From: Elephas maximus indicus | Taxonomy: Eukaryota > Chordata > Mammalia > Proboscidea > Elephantidae | NCBI RefSeq assembly: GCF_024166365.1 | Contig: NC_064819.1 | Coordinates: 110,900,293 to 110,964,292 of the forward strand | Length of the DNA stretch: 64,000 bases | Direction of reading: 5' to 3' | Part shown: in pieces, positions 10,106-18,949 of the stretch | Layout: each line of letters begins with the position of its first letter | Numbering within the stretch: position 1 is the first letter of the stretch | Translations under genes and position numbers: made by a program | The notes under the pieces: generated by a model | Database searches by the model: none | The model's input: only the letters and a program-made list of their open reading frames with translations | What the model was told of the DNA's origin: nothing

Positions 10106-10256
10106 CCGTTGCAGCCGAGTCGATTCCGACTTATGGTGACCTTATAGGACAGAGTAGAACTGTCCCATAGAGTTTCCAAGGAGAGCTTGGTAGATTCAAA
10201 CTGCCGACCTTTTGATTAGCAGCTGTGGCTCTTAACCACTATGCCACCAAGGTTTC
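10106..10256 (-). repeat. AfroSINE with target duplication (third of three)
   Basis: Flanked by CATATCCTC, at about 10097-10105 and again at about 10259-10267. Short subtype, head 'CCACCAAGGTTTCC'. Confidence 0.9.
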
Positions 10257-10488
10257 CTGCATATCCTCAGAAGGAGCCAAATACAGAACCGAGTACATAT
10301 TTGTGGTATATGAGTGAAAACATTTATTTGAGACCACTTTCTTATTCCATTGTAAAGCACTTCAGTTCCTTAGAAGCCAAAAGGTGCTTAAAATAATTCT
10401 TTACTTTCTGCTTCTATCTTCAACCAGGACTTTTAACCATTTTCTATTAGGAACATTTGAGTCAAAGCACAGATAATATAATTTAACC

Positions 10489-10490
<2 letters not shown>
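10257..10490. other. No feature recognised
   Basis: AT-rich spacer before the TA microsatellite. Confidence 0.3.

Positions 10491-10492
<2 letters not shown>

Positions 10493-10571
<79 letters not shown>
10493..10571. repeat. (TA)n microsatellite, about 39 units
   Basis: Uninterrupted TA dinucleotides for about 79 bp. It is self-complementary and so can form cruciforms or slip; the assembled length may not be reliable. Confidence 0.97.
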
Positions 10572-10574
<3 letters not shown>

Positions 10575-11204
10575 ATATTTATTTAGAAAAGTACTGGCTC
10601 ATTGTGGGTACTGATGAATGTGACTAAAGGTATTCCAATTCTGCAAATTTACTGTGAGCCTGGGAGGAACTAAAAATATCATCTGACTCTCAGATCAAAA
10701 AGCCGTTTTTTTCCCCACTCTAGGTATTTACATTTAAAATTCAAATATATACATCCTTTGCAACTATGTGTCACTTGGGGGTGGACTGGTTTCTTTTAAG
10801 TGTTACTCATCATGAATAGGCAAAACAAGCAGCGGTTGCTTTATGTTTCTTGTGATGAAAGGGGTGAGGGAAGACATAGGAGGGTTCTTTCTGCTCCATC
10901 CATTAATTGCTGCAATCTCATAACTGGAGATTTATCACTTTGCCTTAAGGCTTCTCTCCCAGGAGGGAAGCCATATCCACCTTCACTAGACATTTACATA
11001 CATGTGGGTGTGACTAAATCTTTCTGACTTGCTCGGATTAGCATAATTTGCATTTTGAGAGATAAGTAAATCAAGGGGGCACCCCTAATGAAACAGAAAA
11101 AGGAAAATAAGAGGGAACAAAATCAAACCTGACATACCTCCTGATTTTGCTGAAAGCTGAAAGCTTCCACCATCATTAAGCAGCAAATGCACGCAAGGGA
11201 AGTG
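10572..11204. other. No feature recognised
   Basis: About 630 bp of unique-looking sequence; the frame at 10800-11027 has no recognisable similarity. Confidence 0.35.
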
Positions 11205-11600
11205 TATTCGTTTCCCACGGCTTCCGTAACAAATTGGGTAGGTTGAAACAACAGAAGTTTATCGTCTCACTGTTCTGGAGGCTAGAAGTCCAAATATGAG
11301 GTGGCAGCAGGGCTATGCTCTCTCTGAAGGCTCTAGGGGAAGACCCTTCCTTGCTTCTTCACGCAGAAGACTGTGTGAAGGCCTCCTTCACCTGCCTGTC
11401 TCTCTGTGTGTGTCTCATCTCTTTTTTTAAGGACAGCAGACAGATTGGATTAGGACTCAGTCTACTCCAGTATGACCTCTTATTAACTTAAGTGATAACA
11501 TCTTCAAGGGCATTATTTCCAAATAAGGCCACACTCACAGGTAACTTGGGGTTTGGGCTTCAACATATCTTTTTAGGAGACACAATTAAATCCATGAAGT
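11205..11600 (-). mobile_element. MaLR-type (MLT1-like) solo LTR
   Basis: Reads in reverse as a mammalian-apparent LTR. Its reversed 3' end starts 'GTATTCGTTTCCCACGGC', followed by 'AACAACAGAAGTTTATCGTC' and 'CTGTTCTGGAGGCTAGAAG'; the reversed 5' part has 'GGATTAGGACTCAGTCTACT' and 'TTATTTCCAAATAAGG'. LTR only; no internal coding region nearby. Confidence 0.75.
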
Positions 11601-11601
11601 C

Positions 11602-12071
11602 TAAGGCAATAAAAAGGACACTTTGCTTATGGAGGCACTCCAACAGTCTTTCATTTTCTGAATACTTTTTAGTCTACAAAATTCATATGAAATGTTGAAT
11701 TATCTGATTAAAATTTTTGAAGATTTGCCATCTTTCAAGTCGCTTTTATCCTCAAACGTTTTCAAGTCATTGTCTTCTCTGTACCTGTTGTTTGATTTCA
11801 CACAGGACTCTATGCCCATGTCTCTCTATGGGCCACCTACGGGCTTTTTTCCTTTTCTGCTTATCACTCCCACCACTCCTCTGTCAGCATCTTCTACAGA
11901 CCTTCCTCTTTATCCTTCTGCTGCAATCTCCCTGCAAACATTCAATCTTACCTTTTCCCTAAAACCCTCATTCTTTTCTTCCTACATCTGAGAAATGAAG
12001 CCTTGCCGAAGAATATTTTAAAACTTTATGATTCTGGGGCTTGTGTCATTGCTTCTGCAACCAGACTTTAG
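11602..12071. other. Pyrimidine-rich sequence, no gene recognised
   Basis: Strong C/T bias on the plus strand gives long frames rich in Leu, Ser and Pro (11692-11991, 11717-11962) with no family similarity. The frames look compositional; an old LINE origin is possible but I cannot name one. Confidence 0.35.
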
Positions 12072-12279
12072 GTTGTCATTATGTGCCATTGAGTCAATTC
12101 CGAGTCGTAGAGAACCTATAGGACAGAGTAGAACTGCCCCATAGGGTTTTTTAGGCTATAATTTTTACAGAAGCAGATCACCAAGTCTTTTCTCCTACAG
12201 AGCAGTTGGTGGGTTCGAACTGCCAACCTTTCAGTTAGCAACCAGGCACTTTAAACATTGCATCACCAGGGCCCCTGGA
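12072..12279 (-). repeat. AfroSINE, long subtype
   Basis: Contains the central 'GCTATAATTTTTACAGAAGC' block and the reversed head 'CATCACCAGGGCCCC'. Confidence 0.88.
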
Positions 12280-13100
12280 ATTAATTCTGCCGGTACAACA
12301 TTCAAGGCAAAGAACCAAATCACTAATATTGTACACCCTCTCTCCCAACAGAGGACTCCAGAGACCAATATTTTCATAACCTCAACGCCTGAGAAAACAC
12401 TCACCAGCAATATTCACCCTATGCTCACCTCCACATTGTTTTCTACTTATTTTTCTCTTACCCAACATCCTATGACAGCCCTCTTTTCTAAACTCTTCCA
12501 TTTTGTCCTCTGGGATCTCTCTCCCCCTTACTTCCCTGCCCCATGGTGGACAAACTCCTTAATATTCTCAGTCTTTCCTCTTTCTCCAACTGAGGCCACT
12601 GCTCCTCTTACAGGCCTTTCAAGTGGATGGTTGCTCCTTCTCTGACACCCAAGCACTTCAGGAACATGAGGTACAGAAGCATCTCCTTCATCCCCTAGTG
12701 CGCTTTCCAGACAACGCGTTCTCCATCTCCATCTAAAACCCTATACGCCTTCTCCCATCTTTGACGGTCTCATCCATCAGCCTTGTTAGTCACTCCTTTT
12801 TTTTTTTTTTCCACTGACTACTTCAATGTAATGTCTCTATATGTCCACTCTAAGCCCTATCATCGTCTTAAGAAAGACCTCAGCATTCACCGGTCTCTTA
12901 TATTTTAGACCTCCTCACTTCTGGTGAAGGAACTCCACTTCAACCATCAACACCCACAGCCTTACCCTGGCCATCATTCACTGGAACCTCTAAAATACTA
13001 AATATTAAATTCCAATGTGTTACCCCTAACATCACAACTTCCTTACCTTCTAGGTTTCTCAAAGGGAGGTTATTGAGGTTTCTATCTTCTACAACATGCT
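12280..13100. other. Pyrimidine-rich spacer, nothing recognised
   Basis: Continues the C/T-rich composition of 11.6-12.0 kb and includes a T14 run near 12797-12810. The frame at 12421-12645 is not convincing. Confidence 0.3.
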
Positions 13101-13258
13101 AAACCAAACCTGTTGCCATCGAGTTAACTCCGACTCACAGTGACCCTACAGGACAGAGTACAACTACCCACAGTGTTTCCCAGGAACAGCTGGTGGAATT
13201 GAGCTGCTGACCTTTTCATTAGCAGCTGAGCTCTTAACCACTGTACCACCAGGGCTCC
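13101..13258 (-). repeat. AfroSINE with target duplication
   Basis: Flanked by CTACAACATGCT (about 13089-13100) and CTACAGCATGCT (about 13259-13270), a 12-bp duplication with one mismatch. Confidence 0.9.
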
Positions 13259-13812
13259 CTACAGCATGCTAACCAAAAACAAAAAAAAAATAAAACCAAA
13301 ACCCTCTTATTCTCTCCTCTTCCTACCTTGAATTCCATAGCCCAGCACTTCAAACACCCTCTTGCCAATATTTTTAATCCCCTCACCCATTGTCTTTCTG
13401 CTAGTCCTTCCACGAAAAATCCAAACCCTTTATCTAGCCAATGGTTCACTCACAACTGCACCTTTGGATGTGGTTAGAGGAAAATCATGCAGGGATTGGT
13501 GCTTGTGTAAAATCAAGATCTCCAAATTCAACCATGTCCGCACCAGTTGCAAACCGAGCTATGTTTCTCTCCCATTCTTTATAATAACCATTTCAAACCA
13601 CTTCTATTCTTCTCAAACCTTTGACTTCCACCAGGGTAAGAATGGAGTAACAAAACTATTTTATATTTGCAGAGTCCTTAATAGTTTTTGAAGTATCTTT
13701 TGAAGACGTGCACTAACATTCTCACTGTCAATCACAATGTTCAGTAAGAATAGACGGCTTAACCAAAGCTGCATATACACAATTTTAAGTTCAGTGCGAA
13801 ATACAGTATTTT
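13259..13812. other. No feature recognised
   Basis: Unique-looking, weakly pyrimidine-rich; the frame at 13362-13691 has no similarity I recognise. Confidence 0.3.
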
Positions 13813-13853
13813 ATTTATATATATATATATTTATATATATATACATATATATG
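13813..13853. repeat. AT-rich TA/TATT microsatellite
   Basis: Imperfect alternation of TA units with TTTA interruptions. Confidence 0.8.
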
Positions 13854-13959
13854 CAAGAGAGAAGCCAGAAGAAAAAAAGGAGGGGGGGATAAAGAAGTAC
13901 GTGGGCAGAGAAATTACTTCTGACTAGAGAAGACATTGTGATTCCACAGTGGTGGTGAG

Positions 13960-14240
13960 TGGTGGGTGGATCATGAAGAGGCTTGAATTTAAGCAAGGCC
14001 TTAAACGATGGGTAGTATTTCAACAGAGCAGATGTAATAGACAAAGAAGATAGTAAGCAAAAGCATGGGGTATGGAAGCACTACTTACATTTGGGAGCCA
14101 TGAGTGGGCATTGAAATCTGGGCAAGGAATTTGAAGTCTGGCCTGGGCAGTGGAGGGGCTGTTGAAAGTTTTGAGGAAGGACACATCATGACCTGAGCCA
14201 TGAAGATAATTTTTTAATCACCAGTGATGCCAGATAGCAC
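13960..14240 (+). repeat. Possible L2 LINE fossil
   Basis: Pattern of 'AAGGCCTTAAACGATGGGTAG ..GAGG.GCTGTTGAAAGTTTTGAGG..CACATCATGACC' resembles the 3' part of old L2 elements. Judged by eye only. Confidence 0.35.
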
Positions 14241-14778
14241 ACTGTTCCATCACCTTGACATTTCATTAATATCAGCGTTTATTTGGTGTTGAAGTCAACA
14301 TTGCCTCTTTGCCTTACTCATTTGGCAGGAACTGCCAGTTCCCATGTCAGAGCCTGAAATATATACTTTGGTTTTTTTGTTCAATGTGCATTGAGAGGTG
14401 GTACGTTTCTCTCTCCTTGTTTTTCTTGGCAACAGCTATAGGCCTATTCCTGGTGTGCTGTGTGAACATGATGTCAGGTCATGTGTTATCAGTGTTACCC
14501 CCACGATGGAATATAAGCCTGTCATTGAATTGCAGGCCCATGAATCAGAAGAAATAGGCATATCAGTATGAATGGACTTATACTTTCTGGGTACTTAGGG
14601 GGGTGACCTCATTGTCATATGCTGTAAGGTTGAGCATTTTCATGAATCACAAAGTCGATAGAAAACTGAAAAATGTGCAAGGCAAGGGGAAAAGTAGGGA
14701 AGGCATTCTGATCAGATGGGTACTATAACTGTATTTAAAAAAAATTGATAACAAATAAACTCCACTAGGCAGCTGTGT
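14241..14778. other. No feature recognised
   Basis: Unique-looking. The frame at 14309-14557 is Cys/Leu-rich but matches no family I know. Confidence 0.3.
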
Positions 14779-14938
14779 GGAGCCCTGATGGCACAGTGGT
14801 TAATAGCTCAGCTGCTAACCAAAAGGTTGGCAGTTCAAGTCCACCAGCTACTCCGTGGAGACTCTGTGGGGCAGTTCTACTCTGTCTTATAGGGTCGCTA
14901 TGAGTCAGAATTGACTCAACGGCAACAGGTTTGTTTTG
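14779..14938 (+). repeat. AfroSINE, short subtype
   Basis: Runs from 'GGAGCCCTGATGGCACAGTG' to 'CAACGGCAACAGGTTTG' with clear B-box 'GTTGGCAGTTCAAGTCC'. Confidence 0.92.
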
Positions 14939-15094
14939 GGTGTACAGGAGTAGGAGGAAAATAGAAGAGATGGCGATAGAGGGACAATTATAAAGTTAGG
15001 ACAGTGACCTACATGGGAAGTGAAGTGAGTTTGGAATAGGGTAAATGACATTATTTGAATTATAACAATGTTATTATTTTACTCTTTAAAAAAA

Positions 15095-15338
15095 CCCAAT
15101 GGGATATATTATCAGGCGGGACCAGTCCCTGGAGAAGGACATCACGCTTGGTAAAGTAGAGGGTCAGAGAAAAAGAGAAAGACCCTTAAAGAGATGGATT
15201 GACACAGTGGCTGCAACAATGGGCTCAAACAGAACAATAATTGTGAAGATGGGACAGGACCCAGCAACATTTTTTTCTGTTTTGTACATAGGGTTACTAT
15301 GCGTTGGCACTGACTCAATGGTACCTAAAAACAACAGA
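15095..15338 (+). mobile_element. RTE LINE 3' tail only
   Basis: About 245 bp matching the end of the RTE near 9120-9348: 'ATCAGGCGGGACCAGTCCCT', 'GGACATCACGCTTGGTAAAG', 'GACACAGTGGCTGCAACAAT' and the tail 'CCTAAAAACAACA'. Strongly 5'-truncated. Confidence 0.85.
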
Positions 15339-15520
15339 TGCCAGTTGCTGTGCCAAGCAAAGTATGTACCTTATGTACCTTAGTCCTCACCACAACTGTG
15401 AAATACAAACGGATCTCCCCATATGCCAACTCAGGAAAGAGAATCTCAGATAGATTAAGTAACACATCCAAAATCACACAACAGGCAAATGGCAGAACCA
15501 GCTTGTTAATTCAGTTCGGA
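15339..15520 (+). repeat. MIR fossil
   Basis: Weak MIR core signature: 'AGATAGATTAAGTAACACATCC' and 'CACACAACAGGCAAATGGCAG' positions match the conserved '..GGTTAAGTAACTTGCCCAAGGTCACACAGC' core. Confidence 0.5.
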
Positions 15521-15784
15521 AAGACTCTAAAGGGTGGACATGAGAAAGACATTCTGGGGACGGACATGATCTTTAGATGAACAAGATCTCAGCCTTATAG
15601 GAACAAAGCCCACATGTTTACTAACAACGACTCAGTGGACTTCATATTAGAACCGAGGACTCTGGATTTCCTCCTCGGTCTGAGGTCCTCAATGGTGTGA
15701 CTCTGAGGGGTGGAGAGCAGAGTCAAGGAGTGCCAAACTCAGCCCCAAATCCAGGAAAGGGAGATTTTGGTATTTTGTCAGTGT

Positions 15785-16326
15785 TATGGATTGAATTGTT
15801 CCCCTCCCCGACCATGAGTTGGAATCAACTTCCCAGTTCCATTAAATTAATGTCCCCCCAAAAATGTGTGTATCTGTTTGGCTGGGCCACGATTCCTGGT
15901 ATCGTGTGGTTTTTCTATATGTTGTAAATTCTGCCTCTATAATGTTAATGAGGGAGGATGAGCAGCAGTTGTGTTAATGAGGCAGGACTCAATCTACAAG
16001 ATTGGACTGTGTCTTGAGGCAATCTCTTGAAATATAAAAGAAAGAAGTGAGTACAGAGACAGGGGGACCTCATACTACCAAGAAAGCAGTGCTGAGAGCG
16101 GAGCACATCTTTTGGACCTGAGGTTCCTGTGTGTAGAAGCTCCTAGACCAAGAGAAGATTGGTTACAAGAACCTTCCTCCAAACCCTACACGAGAAGGCC
16201 TTTTCCTGGAGCTGACACCCTGAATTTGGACTTGTAGCCTACTAGACTGTGACAGAATAAATTTCTCTTGGTTAAAGCCATCCACTTGTGGTATTTCTGT
16301 TATAGCAGCACTAGATGACTAAGACA
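15785..16326 (+). mobile_element. MaLR-like solo LTR (first of a tandem pair)
   Basis: Begins TGTTATGGATTGAATTG and ends near 'CACTAGATGACTAAGACA', with an AATAAA signal at about 16256 followed by 'TGTGGTATTTCTGTTATAGC'. No gag or pol frames adjoin it. Confidence 0.75.
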
Positions 16327-16354
16327 TGACTTAAGGGCAATGGGTGGTTAAAAT

Positions 16355-16725
16355 GAGTTGTAAATCCTAACTCCTATACCTGTGGTTCTAATTCCATTTG
16401 GGAATGGGTTGTCTTTGCTATGTTAATCAGACTGAATTAGTGTAGAGTGTGTCTTAAATAAATCTCTTGTGATATAAAAGAAATCGAACAAGCAAGTGAG
16501 CAAGCAGAGATGGTGGAAGATAGATGCCACATCACATAAAGATCACCACGGAATAAGGACTTTCCCCAGGGCCAACAGAGAGAAAAAAGCAGAAAGCCTT
16601 CCCCTAGACTGGTGCCCTCAGTTCAAACATCTAGCCTCCTAAACTATGAGAAAATAAATTTCTGTTTGTTAAAGCCACTAACTTATGGTATTTCTGTTAC
16701 AGCTGCGCTAGAGAACCAAGACAGC
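16355..16725 (+). mobile_element. MaLR-like LTR fragment (second of the pair)
   Basis: Same orientation and 3' layout as the previous LTR: 'CTCTTGTGATATAAAAGAAA', 'GAAAATAAATTTCTGTTTG', 'TATGGTATTTCTGTTACAGC'. It lacks the 5' end and is diverged from its neighbour, so the two look like separate insertions and not one provirus's pair. Confidence 0.65.
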
Positions 16726-16965
16726 CAGCCAGCTGAATAACTCAATATCCTTATCAGATGATGTGGGGATGGGAAGCTTTTAAATGTCTTCCTTCAACAG
16801 CCAGTATAGGGACACTGTGTGGGAGGCAAACAAACAGGACTGGAATGGCCATCCAGAGAGGGCACCCCAGAGGTGGCCACGGACCTTGGAATTGAAATGA
16901 CTTTGAGTTGTGAGTGCTCATTTAGTATTGAAATGAAAGGTAGAAAGATCTGCAAATAAACAACA

Positions 16966-17100
16966 AAAACCCAAATCCATTGCCATAGATTCCTGCTCAT
17001 GGCAACTCTGTGTGTTGCAGAGTAGAACTGTGCTCTCTAGGGTTCTCTTGACTGTAATCTTTACCAAAGCAGATCACAATGCCCTTCTTTTGTGGTGTGA
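16966..17100 (-). repeat. AfroSINE, head-truncated
   Basis: Has the tail and central block ('CTGTAATCTTTACCAAAGC') but the similarity fades before the tRNA-like head. Confidence 0.7.
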
Positions 17101-17904
17101 ATAGGGCTTGGAAAACCTTGAAGAACTGTTTATAGGAGGAAAGACGAGCATGAGTAATCAGGGCAAAGTAACTGGCAGAATCGAGAGCAGGAGCCCCTGA
17201 CTTACACAAGTGAGGGAGTTGGGTATAAGGAGAAATAAGATGTACTTCTTGCCTCCAAAGTGATGAAAATTCTGCTCAGAGAGATAATGTGAAAGCAAAT
17301 GAAATCGCTACAGACAATATAAAAAATAATAATAATAATATAAAGTTGTAGTTAATCAAACACTAAATTGGGTGGCCCAGACTGTTTCCAGGGATGATTT
17401 CTCTGTCCTGGACAGTCCCATATCTCAGTCCCATATGTAACATTGCACTTTTTGAAGGCCTCAGGGATTTAGACCATTTTTATTTGGGGAACAGTTACTC
17501 CCCCAATGCTTGAATGCGGAATAGCTTGCTGCCTTCCAGCTCACATCATTCTTAGTTCCCCTTAAGCTACCTTTTCTTTGAAGGAATTGCACTCCTAACA
17601 AATGCTTTGAAGAAATAGCCTTAGAGTGGAACAGTGGTGGCCTCAATGAGTGTCTTGGCAGGGGTTTTAGGCATCTCCCATGGCCTCCAACATCACTTGT
17701 ATCAGCCCTTTATGTAACATGGGCAGAGCTTCAAGCAGCACATTGATTGTCCACTTTGTGTGGAAGGAGAAGTGGCCTGAGGTATGGAAAGAATGTAGTG
17801 AATGACTTGGCTAATTCATCAGAGCCTTGGAACAAATAAGATTGGAAGATTGAGAACAAGGAGGTAGGGGAAAGCAGCATGTGGAACCTATGGTTGTGGG
17901 CACA
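17101..17904. other. No feature recognised; small ATA microsatellite
   Basis: Unique-looking apart from (AAT)n at about 17323-17340. Confidence 0.35.
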
Positions 17905-18185
17905 AAGCCATTGATCTGTCTATCCTTAAATGCCAATTCTACACTGACTTGATTACCAAAGCTTCATAGCAAGTCTTCAAGTTAGGTAATGTGAATTCTC
18001 CAACATCATTCTTCTTTTTCAAGATTGTTTTGACTATTTTAGGTCCTTTCCAATTTCATATAAATTTTCAAATAAACTTTTCAATATCCATAAAAATTCT
18101 GACTGGGATTAGGATTGGAATGACATTGAATCCGTAGGTCAGTTTAGGAAGAAAATTTAATTTAATAATATAATCTTAATCCGTG
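17905..18185 (-). mobile_element. Old L1 LINE fragment (ORF2 region)
   Basis: Reverse-oriented segments typical of L1 ORF2, such as 'TTTTGACTATTTTAGGTCC', 'TCAATATCCATAAAAATTC' and 'GACATTGAATCCGTAGGTCA'. Broken frames. Confidence 0.7.
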
Positions 18186-18251
18186 AACACAGTTAACACC
18201 TCCAGTTTTCAAAATGAGCATATTGAGGCTTAGCAAGACCAAGTGACTCGT

Positions 18252-18545
18252 TTTTGTTATTAGTTGCCGTTCAGTCCGCTTTGACTCATGGTGATCCTGT
18301 GTGTAACAGAATGAAACGTTGCCTCATTCTGTGCCATTTTATTGGGCAATATTCTGTCGTGCTCTATAGAAACATATGCCTAATCTTTGGAAGTAGGACT
18401 TTCTTCCTAGTCTGTTCTTAGTCTGGAAGCTCTGCTGAAACCTGTCCACCATGAGTGTCCTTGATGGTATTTGAAATAGCAGTGGCATAACTTCCAGCAT
18501 CATAGCAATACACAGCCACCACAGTACAAACCGATAAAGGGGCGG
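18252..18545 (-). repeat. AfroSINE3-like element with RTE tail, diverged
   Basis: Starts with the reversed tail 'TTAGTTGCCGTTCAGTCCGC' and contains 'CCTAGTCTGTTCTTAGTCTG..GCTCTGCTGAAACCTGTCC', 'ATTTGAAATAGCAGTGGCAT' and 'CATCATAGCAATACACAGCC', the reverse of the layout seen at 40490-40890. Confidence 0.7.
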
Positions 18546-18949
18546 TGACTCACCACGATTAAAAACCTAAAGCAACGGGGGCTCTCAATATATTTTCACT
18601 TTACTGACTCACCAAATCTCCTTTATTCTTCCTTCCCTCTGCAATTTATATTGACTGCTGCCTCATGGCAGTGTAAAATTTGTAGTTAGCTGGCTACTCT
18701 CAGTTTTACTTCTGCCAAGTGAATTGTAGGCTTATTTAGAGTCAGTTGTATGTTTTTTTTTTGTTTTGCTTTGTTTTTTTGGTATCTATTTTTGCCAGTT
18801 GTGGTTGTTGTTATAATTAAAATAATTTAAGGAAAGAATATAAATTATGAACTAGAAATTCCACTATTTTTTTTTTTTTTTTAGAATTTTTTCCTGTTAG
18901 AGATGTGGATGAGGATTTGTACATGGTGATATTAATTATAGTCTTATTG
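18546..18949. other. No feature recognised
   Basis: T-rich, with homopolymer runs near 18752 and 18867-18882. Confidence 0.3.

Noticed and set aside
11692-11991. 99-codon Leu/Ser/Pro-rich frame
   Set aside because: Explained by pyrimidine-rich composition; no conserved motif.
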